Below, one piece after another: positions 26,837 to 36,182 of a DNA stretch of 64,000 nucleotides. The notes beneath the pieces were generated by a model. The model was not told the origin of the DNA. It made no database searches and saw nothing but the letters and a program-made list of their open reading frames with translations. This DNA comes from Clostridiales bacterium UBA1775 (GTDB lineage: Bacteria; Bacillota; Clostridia; Monoglobales; Firm-18): contig DCGP01000032.1 in assembly GCA_002314595.1 (NCBI GenBank), positions 1-64,000 on the forward strand. The letters are read 5' to 3'. Each line of letters opens with the position of its first letter. Position 1 is the stretch's first letter. Position numbers and translations under genes: made by a program.

Positions 26837-27318
26837 TGAAAAATGATACTATAAAACGTGTTATTTTTGCAATATTAACGTTAATATGTATGGTAACCAT
26901 TACATCTTTTTCGTTTCAAAATTATAATGATTCAAACAAATTAACCGTAAAAATAATGGATAAAGTATTAACTGCAACAAATCAATACGAGGCAACTGAC
27001 CAATTTTACAAAGACATAGAGGCAGCTCAAAAAGGCAACACTATGCGAGCATTGGCACATATTTCGTTGTTTTTTGTGTTAGGGTTTTGTCTTGTAGGTG
27101 CAATTTCTAAAAAAATCAATGTCAAAAGTATGATAATCACATTTGTTATTTGTGTTGCCTATGCTTTTTTTGACGAGTTACTTCAAAAGTATTTAGGTGG
27201 AGGAAGAACATTTGAGTGGACGGACCTTTTTGAAGATTGGGGAGGCTCGTTTGGTGGTATTGCTATTCATTATATAATATTTACATTAGTTAATAAAAAG
27301 AAAATCGCTTCAAATTAG
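26836..27318 (+). CDS. VanZ-family membrane protein
   Basis: A 160-residue membrane protein with an N-terminal helix (8-26), a helix pair beginning ALAHISLFFVLGF, and the family signature DELLQKYLGGGRTFEWTDLFEDWGGS near 117-142. VanZ relatives are common at the ends of Firmicutes surface-polymer clusters; VanZ itself confers low-level teicoplanin resistance by an unknown route. The ATG shares one base with the CapG stop and follows GGAGAAAG; an in-frame TTG at 26821 is less likely. It is the last gene before a terminator. Confidence 0.88.
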   Translation: MKNDTIKRVIFAILTLICMVTITSFSFQNYNDSNKLTVKIMDKVLTATNQYEATDQFYKDIEAAQKGNTMRALAHISLFFVLGFCLVGAISKKINVKSMIITFVICVAYAFFDELLQKYLGGGRTFEWTDLFEDWGGSFGGIAIHYIIFTLVNKKKIASN

Positions 27319-27335
27319 TTGAAGCGATTTTTTTT
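27302..27335. terminator. Bidirectional terminator between convergent genes
   Basis: An 11-bp perfect stem (27302-27312 with 27320-27330) is followed by a run of T on the plus strand and by a T-rich stretch on the minus strand. The stop codon of the VanZ gene lies in the loop. It ends the polysaccharide transcript and probably also the SDF transporter transcript. Confidence 0.9.
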
Positions 27336-28941
27336 ATGCTTTTTTTAATGTTTCTAAATTGATTTTGTTTTCCTTAGCAGCTCGTAATATTATTACACAT
27401 TGTAAAGAAAATACGTTGATAGGAACAATAATAAATTGAAGCAAAATACTTAAGGGAATAAGTATTTCAGTTCCTTTGCTTCCAAAACCTAACTGTGAAA
27501 CCATAAGTATAATTACCGATGTTGCACCGCCTTGAATATTAGGAATGGTGGCAGGTAAAAATATTGAAATAATAATAATTTCGATAATAACTCCGTATGT
27601 AATTCCACCTGACATTGACGCAGCAACAAACCCTGACAAAACCAAAAATACTGCAAATAGTGGTTTAAAAAGCACAACGCCTAAGTTAACAGCTACACCA
27701 TTGTAACCAATATTAACACCACATTTTTTTGCAAGCTCATCAAACAAGTCAATAAATGAGGCTGCAATGCTTGCAGATGAAAGGTTAATAATAAATGAGG
27801 GCATAAGCTTTCTTAAAAGCACAATGGGCTTTACGCCTGTTTTTATGCAAACTATTGTGGAAAATACAATCATAATCAATGCCCCAAAGCCCAAAATTGC
27901 ACCTATAAACCAATATAAGTCCCCAAGACCTGCACTGTAATCGGAAAGTATAAAGTAAAATGTCATAACGCCAACATAAATATACACAAATTTTGAAAGG
28001 AATGAATTTGTTACAACTGCAACAAAATTGCCTTTATCAAAAATTGTAACCAATTCCTTGGCTTGCTTATCCATAATATTAAATGCAAACCCAAAAAGTA
28101 AGCCGATTATCATAACCTGCATACAGTTAAAGTTAACAAACGGGGCGAGAATATTTGTTGGAATAAAGCTAATAAATACGTCCAATAAAGGCTTTAAAAC
28201 CGATGTTCCTGTAATTGTTTCATTGCCTACACCAAACATTGAAATACCAAAAATTGTTGATAGAATAACTAAAACTATCGTTGGAAGCAGAAAGCTTAAT
28301 ATTAAGCGTTTGGTGATTTTGTGAAAGGCTGTTGTGTTACCGTATTGAACCATACAAAGAGGTATGGAAAAGAAAATCATCAGTATTGCCATAACACTTA
28401 ATAGCCCTGTATATGCGTTGGTAATGGGTAACAAGAAATTATCGGAAATTAACTTGCAGGTATCCGGCGTCAAGAACAATTTACATGGTATTGATGCCAA
28501 AAGACCTAAAATTAAGCTAATAACAATTTTTAATGGGCCTGAAACTCTTGCAATTTTTGGTATGAAAAATTCGATTTCGTTTTTGTTGTCTGTTGAAAAT
28601 ACCCATAATGATTTACTATCAACAAATTTCCAAATCGGATTTCTGCTTTCCAAGGTTGTTAACAACGACTTCATAACACCGTCATTTTTATCTACATCAA
28701 ATGGGTCAAATTTGTCAGAATATATGGTAAATCTAATAGATATTCTTGACAGTATTTCAACAATTTGATATTCTACCTTAACATCATCACCAAATTTATC
28801 GTGGTATTTAAGCAAAACCTCTTCAGCAATTAACTTAAAATGAATTTTTTCTCTTCTTGAAACTCTCTTGTTGCTTATGTAGTTGTCTAATTCCTCAATT
28901 ATTTTATCGATTGAAGCCAATGACAAGTTATATGCTTCCAT
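27334..28941 (-). CDS. Atypical SDF (dicarboxylate/amino acid:cation symporter) with N-terminal domain
   Basis: A 535-residue protein. From about residue 134 it has the helices of an SDF symporter (GltP/DctA fold). The signatures differ from the norm: the serine-rich tip reads NLSSASIAAS where SSSAATLP is usual, and the cation/substrate site reads PNIQGGATS instead of NMDGT. The first 132 residues are soluble and resemble part of a GHKL ATPase: KLIAEEVLLKYHDKFG (36-51) could be an N-box and SDKFDPFD (75-82) sits where such domains bind nucleotide. The glycine loops are not clear, so nucleotide binding is uncertain. Substrate unknown. Confidence 0.83.
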   Translation of the reverse strand: MEAYNLSLASIDKIIEELDNYISNKRVSRREKIHFKLIAEEVLLKYHDKFGDDVKVEYQIVEILSRISIRFTIYSDKFDPFDVDKNDGVMKSLLTTLESRNPIWKFVDSKSLWVFSTDNKNEIEFFIPKIARVSGPLKIVISLILGLLASIPCKLFLTPDTCKLISDNFLLPITNAYTGLLSVMAILMIFFSIPLCMVQYGNTTAFHKITKRLILSFLLPTIVLVILSTIFGISMFGVGNETITGTSVLKPLLDVFISFIPTNILAPFVNFNCMQVMIIGLLFGFAFNIMDKQAKELVTIFDKGNFVAVVTNSFLSKFVYIYVGVMTFYFILSDYSAGLGDLYWFIGAILGFGALIMIVFSTIVCIKTGVKPIVLLRKLMPSFIINLSSASIAASFIDLFDELAKKCGVNIGYNGVAVNLGVVLFKPLFAVFLVLSGFVAASMSGGITYGVIIEIIIISIFLPATIPNIQGGATSVIILMVSQLGFGSKGTEILIPLSILLQFIIVPINVFSLQCVIILRAAKENKINLETLKKA

Positions 28942-28972
28942 TTTATTCTCCCCTTAAAAAATCTATAACAAC

Positions 28973-29001
28973 ATAATAACATACAATTTGACAAAATTCA
29001 A
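28973..29001 (-). promoter_or_regulatory. Putative promoter of the SDF transporter gene
   Basis: On the minus strand TTGAAT (28996-29001) and TATTAT (28973-28978) are 17 bases apart and lie 31 bases before the start codon. It is divergent from the flavodiiron promoter about 70 bases away. Confidence 0.55.
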
Positions 29002-29069
29002 TCAAAAATTTGTATTTGGGGCAGTAACAATTATTTTAAACCTACAACAAATTATTCAAGATATTTTTC

Positions 29070-29098
29070 TTGAAAAATAAAAATCAATATGTTATAAT
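29070..29098 (+). promoter_or_regulatory. Promoter of the flavodiiron protein gene
   Basis: TTGAAA (29070-29075), 17 bases, then a perfect TATAAT (29093-29098), 29 bases before the ATG. A GAAAGGAG ribosome site follows. Confidence 0.75.
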
Positions 29099-29127
29099 TA
29101 AAGTAGAGTGAAAGGAGATTTTTTATT

Positions 29128-30918
29128 ATGTTTATTTCAAATGATGTAAAGTATATTGGTGTAAATGATCACGATATAGATTTGTTTGAGGGTCAGTACG
29201 TTGTTGAAAATGGAATGGCTTACAATTCATATATGATTATTGATAGTAAAATTGCAGTTATTGATACAGTTGATGCAAGGTTTGGTCATGAATGGCTTGA
29301 TAATATTCAAAATAATTTGGAGGGAAAAAAGCCCGATTATTTAATAGTTCAACATATGGAGCCTGACCATTCTGCAAATATTGCAAACTTTATGCAAGTT
29401 TATCCTGATACAAAGGTGGTATCGTCCTCAAAGGCATTTGCTATGATGAGGCAATTCTTTGGCAAGGATTGGGAACAAGACGGCATAGTAATCAAGGAAG
29501 GAGATACTCTTGAATTAGGTAAGCATACACTTGCTTTTGTAGCTGCTCCTATGGTGCATTGGCCGGAGGTTATGGTTACTTATGACACCTGTGATAAAAT
29601 CCTGTTTTCAGCAGACGGATTTGGAAAATTTGGTGCATTAGATGTTGAGGAAGATTGGGCTTGTGAGGCAAGAAGGTATTATATCGGCATTGTTGGTAAA
29701 TATGGTAAACAAGTTCAAAATCTACTTAAAAAAGCGTCAACACTTGACATTCAAACAATTTGCCCATTACACGGGCCTGTATTAACAGAAAATTTAGGCT
29801 ACTACATTGACCTATACAACACTTGGTCATCGTATTCAGTTGAAACAGATGGAATAATGATTGCCTACACATCAGTATACGGTAATACCAAAAAGGCAGT
29901 GGAGCTGCTTGCCGACAAATTACGTTCAAAGGGTTGCCCAAAGGTTGTGGTAAATGACCTTGCAAGATGTGATATGGCAGAGGCTGTTGAGGACGCATTT
30001 AGATATGGTAAAATTGTTTTGGCAACCACAACCTACAATTCAGAAATTTTCCCATTTATGCGTGAATTTATTAACCATTTAACCGAAAGAAACTTCCAAA
30101 ACAAAACTGTTGGGCTAATTGAAAACGGCTCGTGGGCACCAATGGCAATTAAGGTTATGAAGGGTATGTTTGAAAAAAGCCAAAATATCACTTTTACAAA
30201 CACATCTGTTCATATATTGTCAGCGCTTAACGATGATAGTAAATCACAGGTTGAGGAAATGGCAGAAGAGCTTTGCAGGGACTATTTGGCTCAGCAAGAT
30301 TCAACTGCTGACAAAAATGACCTTTCGGCACTATTTAACATTGGTTATGGACTATATGTTGTTACATCAAATGATGGTAAAAAGGATAATGGCTTAATTG
30401 TAAACACAATTTCACAGGTTACAAATACACCTAACAGAATTGCCGTTACAATTAACAAGGCAAATTATTCATATCACGTTATTAAGCAAACCGGTGTTAT
30501 GAATGTAAACTGTTTGTCTGTTGAGGCTCCATTTAAAGTATTTGAAGCATTTGGCTTTTGCAGTGGCAGAACTAAGGACAAGTTTGAAAATTGTAATGTT
30601 TTACGTTCGGATAACGGTCTTGTTTTCTTGCCAAGGTACATTAACTCATTTATGTCATTAAAGGTTGAACAGGTAATTGACATTGATACACACGGAATGT
30701 TTATATGTAGCGTAACAGAGGCAAGAGTTATTTCTGACAAAGAAACAATGACATATACATATTATCAAAATAATGTTAAACCAAAGCCTGAAACAGAAGG
30801 TAAAAAAGGTTATGTATGTAAGATTTGTGGATATGTTTATGAGGGTGATGAATTACCCGATGATTATATTTGCCCATTATGTAAGCATGGGGCATCGGAC
30901 TTTGAACCTATTGAATAA
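29128..30918 (+). CDS. Flavodiiron protein with flavin reductase and rubredoxin domains
   Basis: A 596-residue cytoplasmic oxygen/NO reductase in four parts. The metallo-beta-lactamase part (1-240) has the diiron ligands His76, Glu78, Asp80, His144, Asp163 and His215. A flavodoxin domain follows (about 243-385, with [11 protein letters not shown]). Then comes an FMN-binding flavin-reductase-like domain (about 403-545, starting [12 protein letters not shown]). The rubredoxin tail has Cys564, 567, 582 and 585. The fusion can pass electrons from NAD(P)H through flavin and rubredoxin to the diiron site, reducing O2 to water or NO to N2O. This fits an anaerobe protecting itself. Conventional FprA lacks the last two domains. 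Confidence 0.95.
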   Translation: MFISNDVKYIGVNDHDIDLFEGQYVVENGMAYNSYMIIDSKIAVIDTVDARFGHEWLDNIQNNLEGKKPDYLIVQHMEPDHSANIANFMQVYPDTKVVSSSKAFAMMRQFFGKDWEQDGIVIKEGDTLELGKHTLAFVAAPMVHWPEVMVTYDTCDKILFSADGFGKFGALDVEEDWACEARRYYIGIVGKYGKQVQNLLKKASTLDIQTICPLHGPVLTENLGYYIDLYNTWSSYSVETDGIMIAYTSVYGNTKKAVELLADKLRSKGCPKVVVNDLARCDMAEAVEDAFRYGKIVLATTTYNSEIFPFMREFINHLTERNFQNKTVGLIENGSWAPMAIKVMKGMFEKSQNITFTNTSVHILSALNDDSKSQVEEMAEELCRDYLAQQDSTADKNDLSALFNIGYGLYVVTSNDGKKDNGLIVNTISQVTNTPNRIAVTINKANYSYHVIKQTGVMNVNCLSVEAPFKVFEAFGFCSGRTKDKFENCNVLRSDNGLVFLPRYINSFMSLKVEQVIDIDTHGMFICSVTEARVISDKETMTYTYYQNNVKPKPETEGKKGYVCKICGYVYEGDELPDDYICPLCKHGASDFEPIE

Positions 30919-30938
30919 TAATAAAAAAGGGTGATAGT

Positions 30939-31853
30939 ATGAAAAAAGGTACAATAGTTATATTGTGTTTATTTGCATTTATTGTGGTCGTGGCATTATG
31001 GATGGTATTTTCATTTTTCGGCAACCCTATTTCAAAGTTGTTGGTTAGAGGCAAGGTAAATAGTTATATCGAAACAAATTATTCAAATACAGACGTGAAG
31101 GTAGACGATATAACCTATGATTTTAAAATGGGGAATTATTGCGCCAAAATTGTTTCACCAACAAGTAAGGACACTCATTTTACAATTTACGCAAGTGGAA
31201 CAGGTGGAATTGTCAGCGATAGTTATCCGGAGGATGTAGAAGGCAGATACAACACACAAAGGCGAATTTGCGATGAATATTTTAAAATTGTTAAAGATGC
31301 GTTTGATTCAAAGGACTTCCCATACGAGGTAGAAATTGGCTATGGCGAAATCCTGTTTGACAAGGAGTTTAATGCATACGGCAACCTAAATTATTTGGAC
31401 AGAACATCTTTGGAATTAGATAAAGACTATAACGTTAAGGAGCTTGCCAAGGAATATGGCAGTATTGTTTTATATATTCCTACAGACAAAGAAATTACCG
31501 ATGAAAATGTGGCAAATATCTTGTTAGATGTAGGTAATTATCTAACTGAAAAAGATATACCATACTATTCTATTACCTTTACATTAGAAGAACCTATGGA
31601 GCAATTTAAAAAGAAGGCTGAAACTACCAAGGGCGATGTTGAACGAGATAGTATTCAATTACTTAACTTCAAATTCAAAAATATATATGAATCAGGTATG
31701 TTAGAAAGAGTAATAAAATCCCGTAATTCAACAGCAAATTACTATGAGCATTTAAAAGATTCAAAAAAGCAAACTAAATATGACCTTGAAAAAGATGAAG
31801 ATATGAATTCCAGCGCAAGTATTTTGGAAAATTACGCAGGGGAAGAAGAATAA
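30939..31853 (+). CDS. Membrane-anchored protein of unknown function (YfjL-like N-terminus)
   Basis: A 304-residue protein with one N-terminal hydrophobic helix (about 6-27) and no lipobox cysteine; the rest is hydrophilic and probably outside the cell. The stretch FGNPISKLLVRGKVNSYIE just after the helix resembles YfjL-like proteins of Firmicutes. No catalytic motif was seen. It lies between the flavodiiron gene and a sensor kinase (six bases before the kinase start), which hints at a role linked to the kinase, for example an accessory sensor, but this is only context. Confidence 0.7.
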   Translation: MKKGTIVILCLFAFIVVVALWMVFSFFGNPISKLLVRGKVNSYIETNYSNTDVKVDDITYDFKMGNYCAKIVSPTSKDTHFTIYASGTGGIVSDSYPEDVEGRYNTQRRICDEYFKIVKDAFDSKDFPYEVEIGYGEILFDKEFNAYGNLNYLDRTSLELDKDYNVKELAKEYGSIVLYIPTDKEITDENVANILLDVGNYLTEKDIPYYSITFTLEEPMEQFKKKAETTKGDVERDSIQLLNFKFKNIYESGMLERVIKSRNSTANYYEHLKDSKKQTKYDLEKDEDMNSSASILENYAGEEE

Positions 31854-31858
31854 AAGTT

Positions 31859-33244
31859 ATGGAATCCAAGAAAATTGACAAAAGAGTAATACCTCAGTTT
31901 ATAACGACACTTTTTTTGGTTCTTATAGATTTAGTTATTATAATATGGCGTCTTTCTTATGGGCCAATAGAAGCAAAAAACCTAATAAGCTTTGTTGTTG
32001 AGTTTACAGGTATGGTTATTTTTACTGTGTTCATTGGTGGCTCTATGATAAGTGGAATCAATGATAAAGAATCAACACACGCATTTTCTATGTTTTTAAA
32101 TGCAACTTGTATAAATTTGTTTTTGGATTCTGCAATGTGGATATTAGATGGCGTCAATATTCCCTTTATTGTTGTTTTGGGTTATGTGTTTAATTCAATG
32201 TTTTACTTAGGAGTAATATCAATATTATTCTTTTTTAGCAAATATTTGTTAACAATAGTTAAAAACACACCAAAGTGGGCAGATAAATTTATGCTATGCT
32301 TGAAAATTTATTTTGTTATTTTGTGTATTGCAGTAATACTTAATCTAAAATATGGTTTTATTTTCACTATTGTTGATGGAGTATATCAAAGAACTATTGC
32401 TTCAAGGGTTACGTTTATTATTTCTCAAATATTCACATTTGTTCTATTTGTTGATATTTGTGTTCAAAAGATAGACAGAACTCAAAAACGAGCCATAATA
32501 ATATATATGGCTACGCCTATTGTAACAATGGTGGCACAGATTTTTTACCCCAAGATGGCGATTGGATATTTTGGACTTTGTATTTCCATTCCGATTATGT
32601 ATATAGAAGCTTATGTACGACAAGGGTATATGCTTCATAATAATATTATTGAATTACAAAGGCAAAGAATGGCAACAATGATTTCTCAAATCCAACCACA
32701 TTTTGTTAACAATACGCTTTCAACAATTGCCTGCTTGTGCAGAAAGGACCCTGAAACAGCAGAGGAAGTAACACTTAATTTTGCTAAGTATTTAAGGCAG
32801 AATATCAACATATTACAATATGATGATAACATTCCCTTTGAGCAAGAACTTGAACACACCAAAACATATTTAAGCATTGAAAAGATTAGGTTTGCAGACC
32901 ATCTAAATATAGAATACGATATTAAAATTTTAGACTTTTTTATTCCGTCCCTAACAGTTCAACCATTAGTTGAAAATGCCGTAAAACACGGAATTCGCAA
33001 AAAGGACGGTGCAGGCACTTTAAAGATTTCAACTTATGAAACAGACCATAGATATGTAATTAAGATTGTCGATGATGGTGTTGGCTTTGATAAAGAAAAG
33101 CTTAATATGTTAGACGGCTCACATATTGGTATTCCAAGTGTTGCAAGCTGTTTAAGGCATATTGCAAATGCCGAACTTATAATTGAAAGCGAAGTCGGCA
33201 AAGGCACAACGATGACCATAGAATTACCAAAAGGAGAAAAGTAA
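31859..33244 (+). CDS. LytS-like sensor histidine kinase
   Basis: A 461-residue kinase. The N-terminal half holds about seven membrane helices with short loops (about 13-250), so it may sense the membrane or a small ligand. A short coiled stretch leads to the His_kinase domain with QIQPHFVNNTLSTI (phospho-His about residue 282). The usual NPHF is QPHF here. The ATPase part has the N-box VQPLVENAVKHGI, the G1 box DDGVGFD and the G2 segment GKGTTMTIELP. Its response regulator begins one base after its stop. Confidence 0.92.
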   Translation: MESKKIDKRVIPQFITTLFLVLIDLVIIIWRLSYGPIEAKNLISFVVEFTGMVIFTVFIGGSMISGINDKESTHAFSMFLNATCINLFLDSAMWILDGVNIPFIVVLGYVFNSMFYLGVISILFFFSKYLLTIVKNTPKWADKFMLCLKIYFVILCIAVILNLKYGFIFTIVDGVYQRTIASRVTFIISQIFTFVLFVDICVQKIDRTQKRAIIIYMATPIVTMVAQIFYPKMAIGYFGLCISIPIMYIEAYVRQGYMLHNNIIELQRQRMATMISQIQPHFVNNTLSTIACLCRKDPETAEEVTLNFAKYLRQNINILQYDDNIPFEQELEHTKTYLSIEKIRFADHLNIEYDIKILDFFIPSLTVQPLVENAVKHGIRKKDGAGTLKISTYETDHRYVIKIVDDGVGFDKEKLNMLDGSHIGIPSVASCLRHIANAELIIESEVGKGTTMTIELPKGEK

Positions 33245-33245
33245 A

Positions 33246-34025
33246 GTGATTATTTATTCGGCTGACGATGAATTATTAGCATTGGAATTTATTGAACAGA
33301 ATATTAAAAGAGTAGTTCCTGATGCTGAGGTCTTCACATTTCAAAAGCCGAAGGAATTACTTGAAAAAGCAAAGGAAATATGGCCCGATGTGGTATTTTT
33401 AGATGTTGAAATGCCCGGAGCTTCCGGTATTGAAATAGCAAAAGAGTTAAAAAAAATAAATGAAAATTGCAATATAGTTTTTGTAACAGGATATACTGAA
33501 TATATGTTAGATGCGTGGAGCTTGTACGCTTCGGGATACATTATAAAGCCGGTTACAACTGAGGCAATTAAAAAGGCACTTGGTAACCTTCGTTATTCTA
33601 TTGAAACGGTTAAAGATATTGAAATTAAAACATTTGGAAACTTTACCGTATTTTACAAGGAAGATGCAGTTAATTTTAGGCTTGCAAAAAGTAGAGAATT
33701 ACTTGCATATTTAGTAGACCGTGATGGTGCATTAGTTTCAAGACGAGATGTTTTTGCTGCTCTGTTTGAAGATGAGGAATATGATAGAAACGGACAGAAA
33801 AAATTAAGCAAAGCAGTTAGAGGTTTGGAGCAGGATTTGGAACAATCTAATGTTAAAAACCTTTTTATCAGAGAAAAAGACGGATACAGAATTAACAAGA
33901 ACATAGTTTCTTGCGACCTTTATAAATACCTTGACGAAGATAATAAATCTCTTTTTCACGGAGAATATATGGAGCAATACAGTTGGGGAGAGGACTTTAA
34001 GGCAATACATTTTGACCAAATATAA
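33246..34025 (+). CDS. Response regulator with SARP-type winged-helix output
   Basis: A 259-residue regulator. The receiver has the acidic pair Asp7-Asp8, phospho-acceptor Asp53 (FLDVEMPG), Thr81 and Lys101 (IKPVT). The output part (about 122-250) is a winged helix starting IKTFGNFTVFY with LAKSRELLAYLVDRDG, as in SARP/BTAD-like regulators, not the LytTR domain usually paired with LytS-type kinases. The GTG start follows GGAGAAAAG. It is the last gene before the terminator at 34029. Targets are unknown. Confidence 0.9.
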   Translation: MIIYSADDELLALEFIEQNIKRVVPDAEVFTFQKPKELLEKAKEIWPDVVFLDVEMPGASGIEIAKELKKINENCNIVFVTGYTEYMLDAWSLYASGYIIKPVTTEAIKKALGNLRYSIETVKDIEIKTFGNFTVFYKEDAVNFRLAKSRELLAYLVDRDGALVSRRDVFAALFEDEEYDRNGQKKLSKAVRGLEQDLEQSNVKNLFIREKDGYRINKNIVSCDLYKYLDEDNKSLFHGEYMEQYSWGEDFKAIHFDQI

Positions 34026-34028
34026 CTA

Positions 34029-34057
34029 AAAGCCGAGATTATAAATCTCGGCTTTTT
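34029..34057. terminator. Bidirectional terminator between convergent genes
   Basis: A 10-bp stem (34031-34040 with 34044-34053) with an ATA loop, T run on one side and A run on the other. It separates the response regulator from the convergent ymdB gene. Confidence 0.92.
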
Positions 34058-34837
34058 CTATTCCATATTGACAAGTTCTATGTTAGTCGCTTTGCCTGTT
34101 GATTGGTCTATATCAACAATAGCTCCGTTTAACGAGATGCTATCATTATCAACTGAATGATATTGATTAACCCCTGATAAAAACTTCTTAATGATTATTT
34201 CTTTTTTTACACCCAACACACTATTTTTACAGCCTGTCATACCAAGGTCAGTAATGTAGGCAGTGCCATTTTCCAAAACTCTTTGGTCTGCAGTTTGCAC
34301 ATGGGTATGTGTTCCAAAAACTGCCGAAACCCTACCATCAAGGTAAAAACCCATAGCAAGCTTTTCACTTGTTGCCTCAGCGTGGAAATCAACTAAAATA
34401 ATGTCAGTTTCATCTTTGACCTTTTCAATTATTTCATCTGCCTTTTTAAACGGGCAATCAATTAAATCGTTCATAAATACCCTGCCCATTAGGTTGATAA
34501 CAGTTATTTTAGTGCCAAAAATATCAACTGTAATGTATCCTTCGCCTTGGTTAACGCTTGGTAAATTTGCAGGGCGAATAATCGGACAATCTTGGTCAAA
34601 TAAAGAATAAACGTCCTTGTTGTTATATGTGTGGTTGCCCATAGTGAAAATATCTACACCACAACTATACATTGTTTCATATGCTTCTTTGGAAATACCC
34701 TTTCCAACATTTGAAGAATTTTCAGCATTGGCAACAACAAAGTCAATGCCATTCATATTTCGTATTGAGTTTAAGTGAGTTTTTAGGTATTCAACACCAC
34801 CACTACCTACTATATCACCAATTAAAAGAAATTTCAT
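34058..34837 (-). CDS. ymdB: YmdB-family metallophosphoesterase
   Basis: A 259-residue calcineurin-like phosphoesterase. Metal-ligand motifs are visible: GDIVGSGG near residue 7, ANAENSSNVGKG near 36, TMGNHTYN near 65, VDFHAEATSEK and FGTHTHVQTAD. B. subtilis YmdB hydrolyses cyclic nucleotides and affects biofilm and motility. It is the last gene of a minus-strand run that begins with the HAD phosphatase at 42573. Confidence 0.93.
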   Translation of the reverse strand: MKFLLIGDIVGSGGVEYLKTHLNSIRNMNGIDFVVANAENSSNVGKGISKEAYETMYSCGVDIFTMGNHTYNNKDVYSLFDQDCPIIRPANLPSVNQGEGYITVDIFGTKITVINLMGRVFMNDLIDCPFKKADEIIEKVKDETDIILVDFHAEATSEKLAMGFYLDGRVSAVFGTHTHVQTADQRVLENGTAYITDLGMTGCKNSVLGVKKEIIIKKFLSGVNQYHSVDNDSISLNGAIVDIDQSTGKATNIELVNME

Positions 34838-34854
34838 ATTTTTATCCTAACTAA

Positions 34855-36180
34855 TTACTCTCTTGTAATACCATATTTTTTCTTGTTTTCATCGCTTTTG
34901 CTAAGTAGTATACGAATACCACCAACAAAGGCAAAAATGATTAGAATGTCGAAAATTACACTAAAATTGTATGTTTTTAATGCAATATCACAGTTGCCGT
35001 TGTAAATTGTAGAGGTTATTAACGAAACTAATAGCATAACTGCCATACCAATTAAAAATTCACAGGTATATTTAATTGATTTGCCTCTTTTCTTTGTAAG
35101 AGAACAAATAATAATATATACTGCACTTAATATCAAAACAAATATAAAGCTTGTAGGAATATACAGCTTTTTAAGTGTACTGTATGGCATAAATGAATAT
35201 TTGTAGTCATTAAAGAACGAAGCCCTTGCTTGGTCATTAACCAATTTAAAAGCATTTACAGGGTGTGTCAAATAGTATTTGGCAACATCGCTGTAATTGA
35301 TTTTATTATAGAAGTTTTCTTCAAGGTTATATTCATCTTGGTTTTCCTTCATTCCATAGTAAACTTCTTTAAAATCGTCAAGCTTGGGGTCTAAACCGAT
35401 TTCTGCAACACTATCATATTTGGCAACACCATAAAATACTGAATTATATAGTGTTTGCTTATAGTCAGCATTTTTATAATTGATTGTAAAAAATATACTT
35501 TCTGCAATTAAAATTGCACCAAATATTATTGAAAGTGCCTTTGTAACAGCAGAGTGAGAAATAGAAGCAAGCCTCATAATTAAAATGCCGAAAATTATTG
35601 AACAAATTGCAGTTTCTACTCCGATTGCAGAATAGATAAATACTGATACAGATAATAATATCAATTTAATAACAGTTGCATTATTTTTCTTGTAAATACT
35701 AATAAACAATCCACATACAAGTAATAAAAATACTAAAATAAGTGGGTTTTCAAACATTGTTCCAAAAAAAGCAACATTTGAAAAATCCAAGAAAATTACC
35801 GGTAAAAGTATTGCACAAAGGTATGTTGTCCAATTGTAATTTGTCTTTGAAGCAGAACTAACAATTAGTGCAAATATGCCAAATAAAACTAATAGGAAAA
35901 ACCCAGTTAATATTTGACCTGCAATGGCTGTTTGAGAAAACAGGGCCTTTAATATAGACCCAAAGCCTTCATGAGTTCCGTTAAACAAAACAGCATTGTC
36001 CATAAAGCCAAAGCTTCCATCTAAATAATATATACCCAATTTTTCCATAAAGCTAATTGGTATAGTAGTGTTATATATTGCGCCGGAAAGAATTGCGAAA
36101 ACAGATAATATTGCCGTAATTACTAATGATGTAATAATCGGAGCTGCATTTTTATTTTTCATATTGTTTGTCCTTTCCAT
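34855..36180 (-). CDS. Multi-pass membrane protein of unknown function
   Basis: A 441-residue protein with about ten hydrophobic helices and a larger soluble loop around residues 255-340 that contains an AKYYLTHPVNAFK stretch. The layout resembles wall- or glycan-associated membrane proteins, but no motif allows a firm family. It follows folC; the chosen ATG at 36180 lies just after the folC stop with AGGAGG 14 bases upstream. An ATG at 36162 with AAGGA at a better distance is equally possible. It is convergent with nothing and co-directional with ymdB. Confidence 0.7.
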   Translation of the reverse strand: MERTNNMKNKNAAPIITSLVITAILSVFAILSGAIYNTTIPISFMEKLGIYYLDGSFGFMDNAVLFNGTHEGFGSILKALFSQTAIAGQILTGFFLLVLFGIFALIVSSASKTNYNWTTYLCAILLPVIFLDFSNVAFFGTMFENPLILVFLLLVCGLFISIYKKNNATVIKLILLSVSVFIYSAIGVETAICSIIFGILIMRLASISHSAVTKALSIIFGAILIAESIFFTINYKNADYKQTLYNSVFYGVAKYDSVAEIGLDPKLDDFKEVYYGMKENQDEYNLEENFYNKINYSDVAKYYLTHPVNAFKLVNDQARASFFNDYKYSFMPYSTLKKLYIPTSFIFVLILSAVYIIICSLTKKRGKSIKYTCEFLIGMAVMLLVSLITSTIYNGNCDIALKTYNFSVIFDILIIFAFVGGIRILLSKSDENKKKYGITRE

Positions 36181-36182
36181 AT

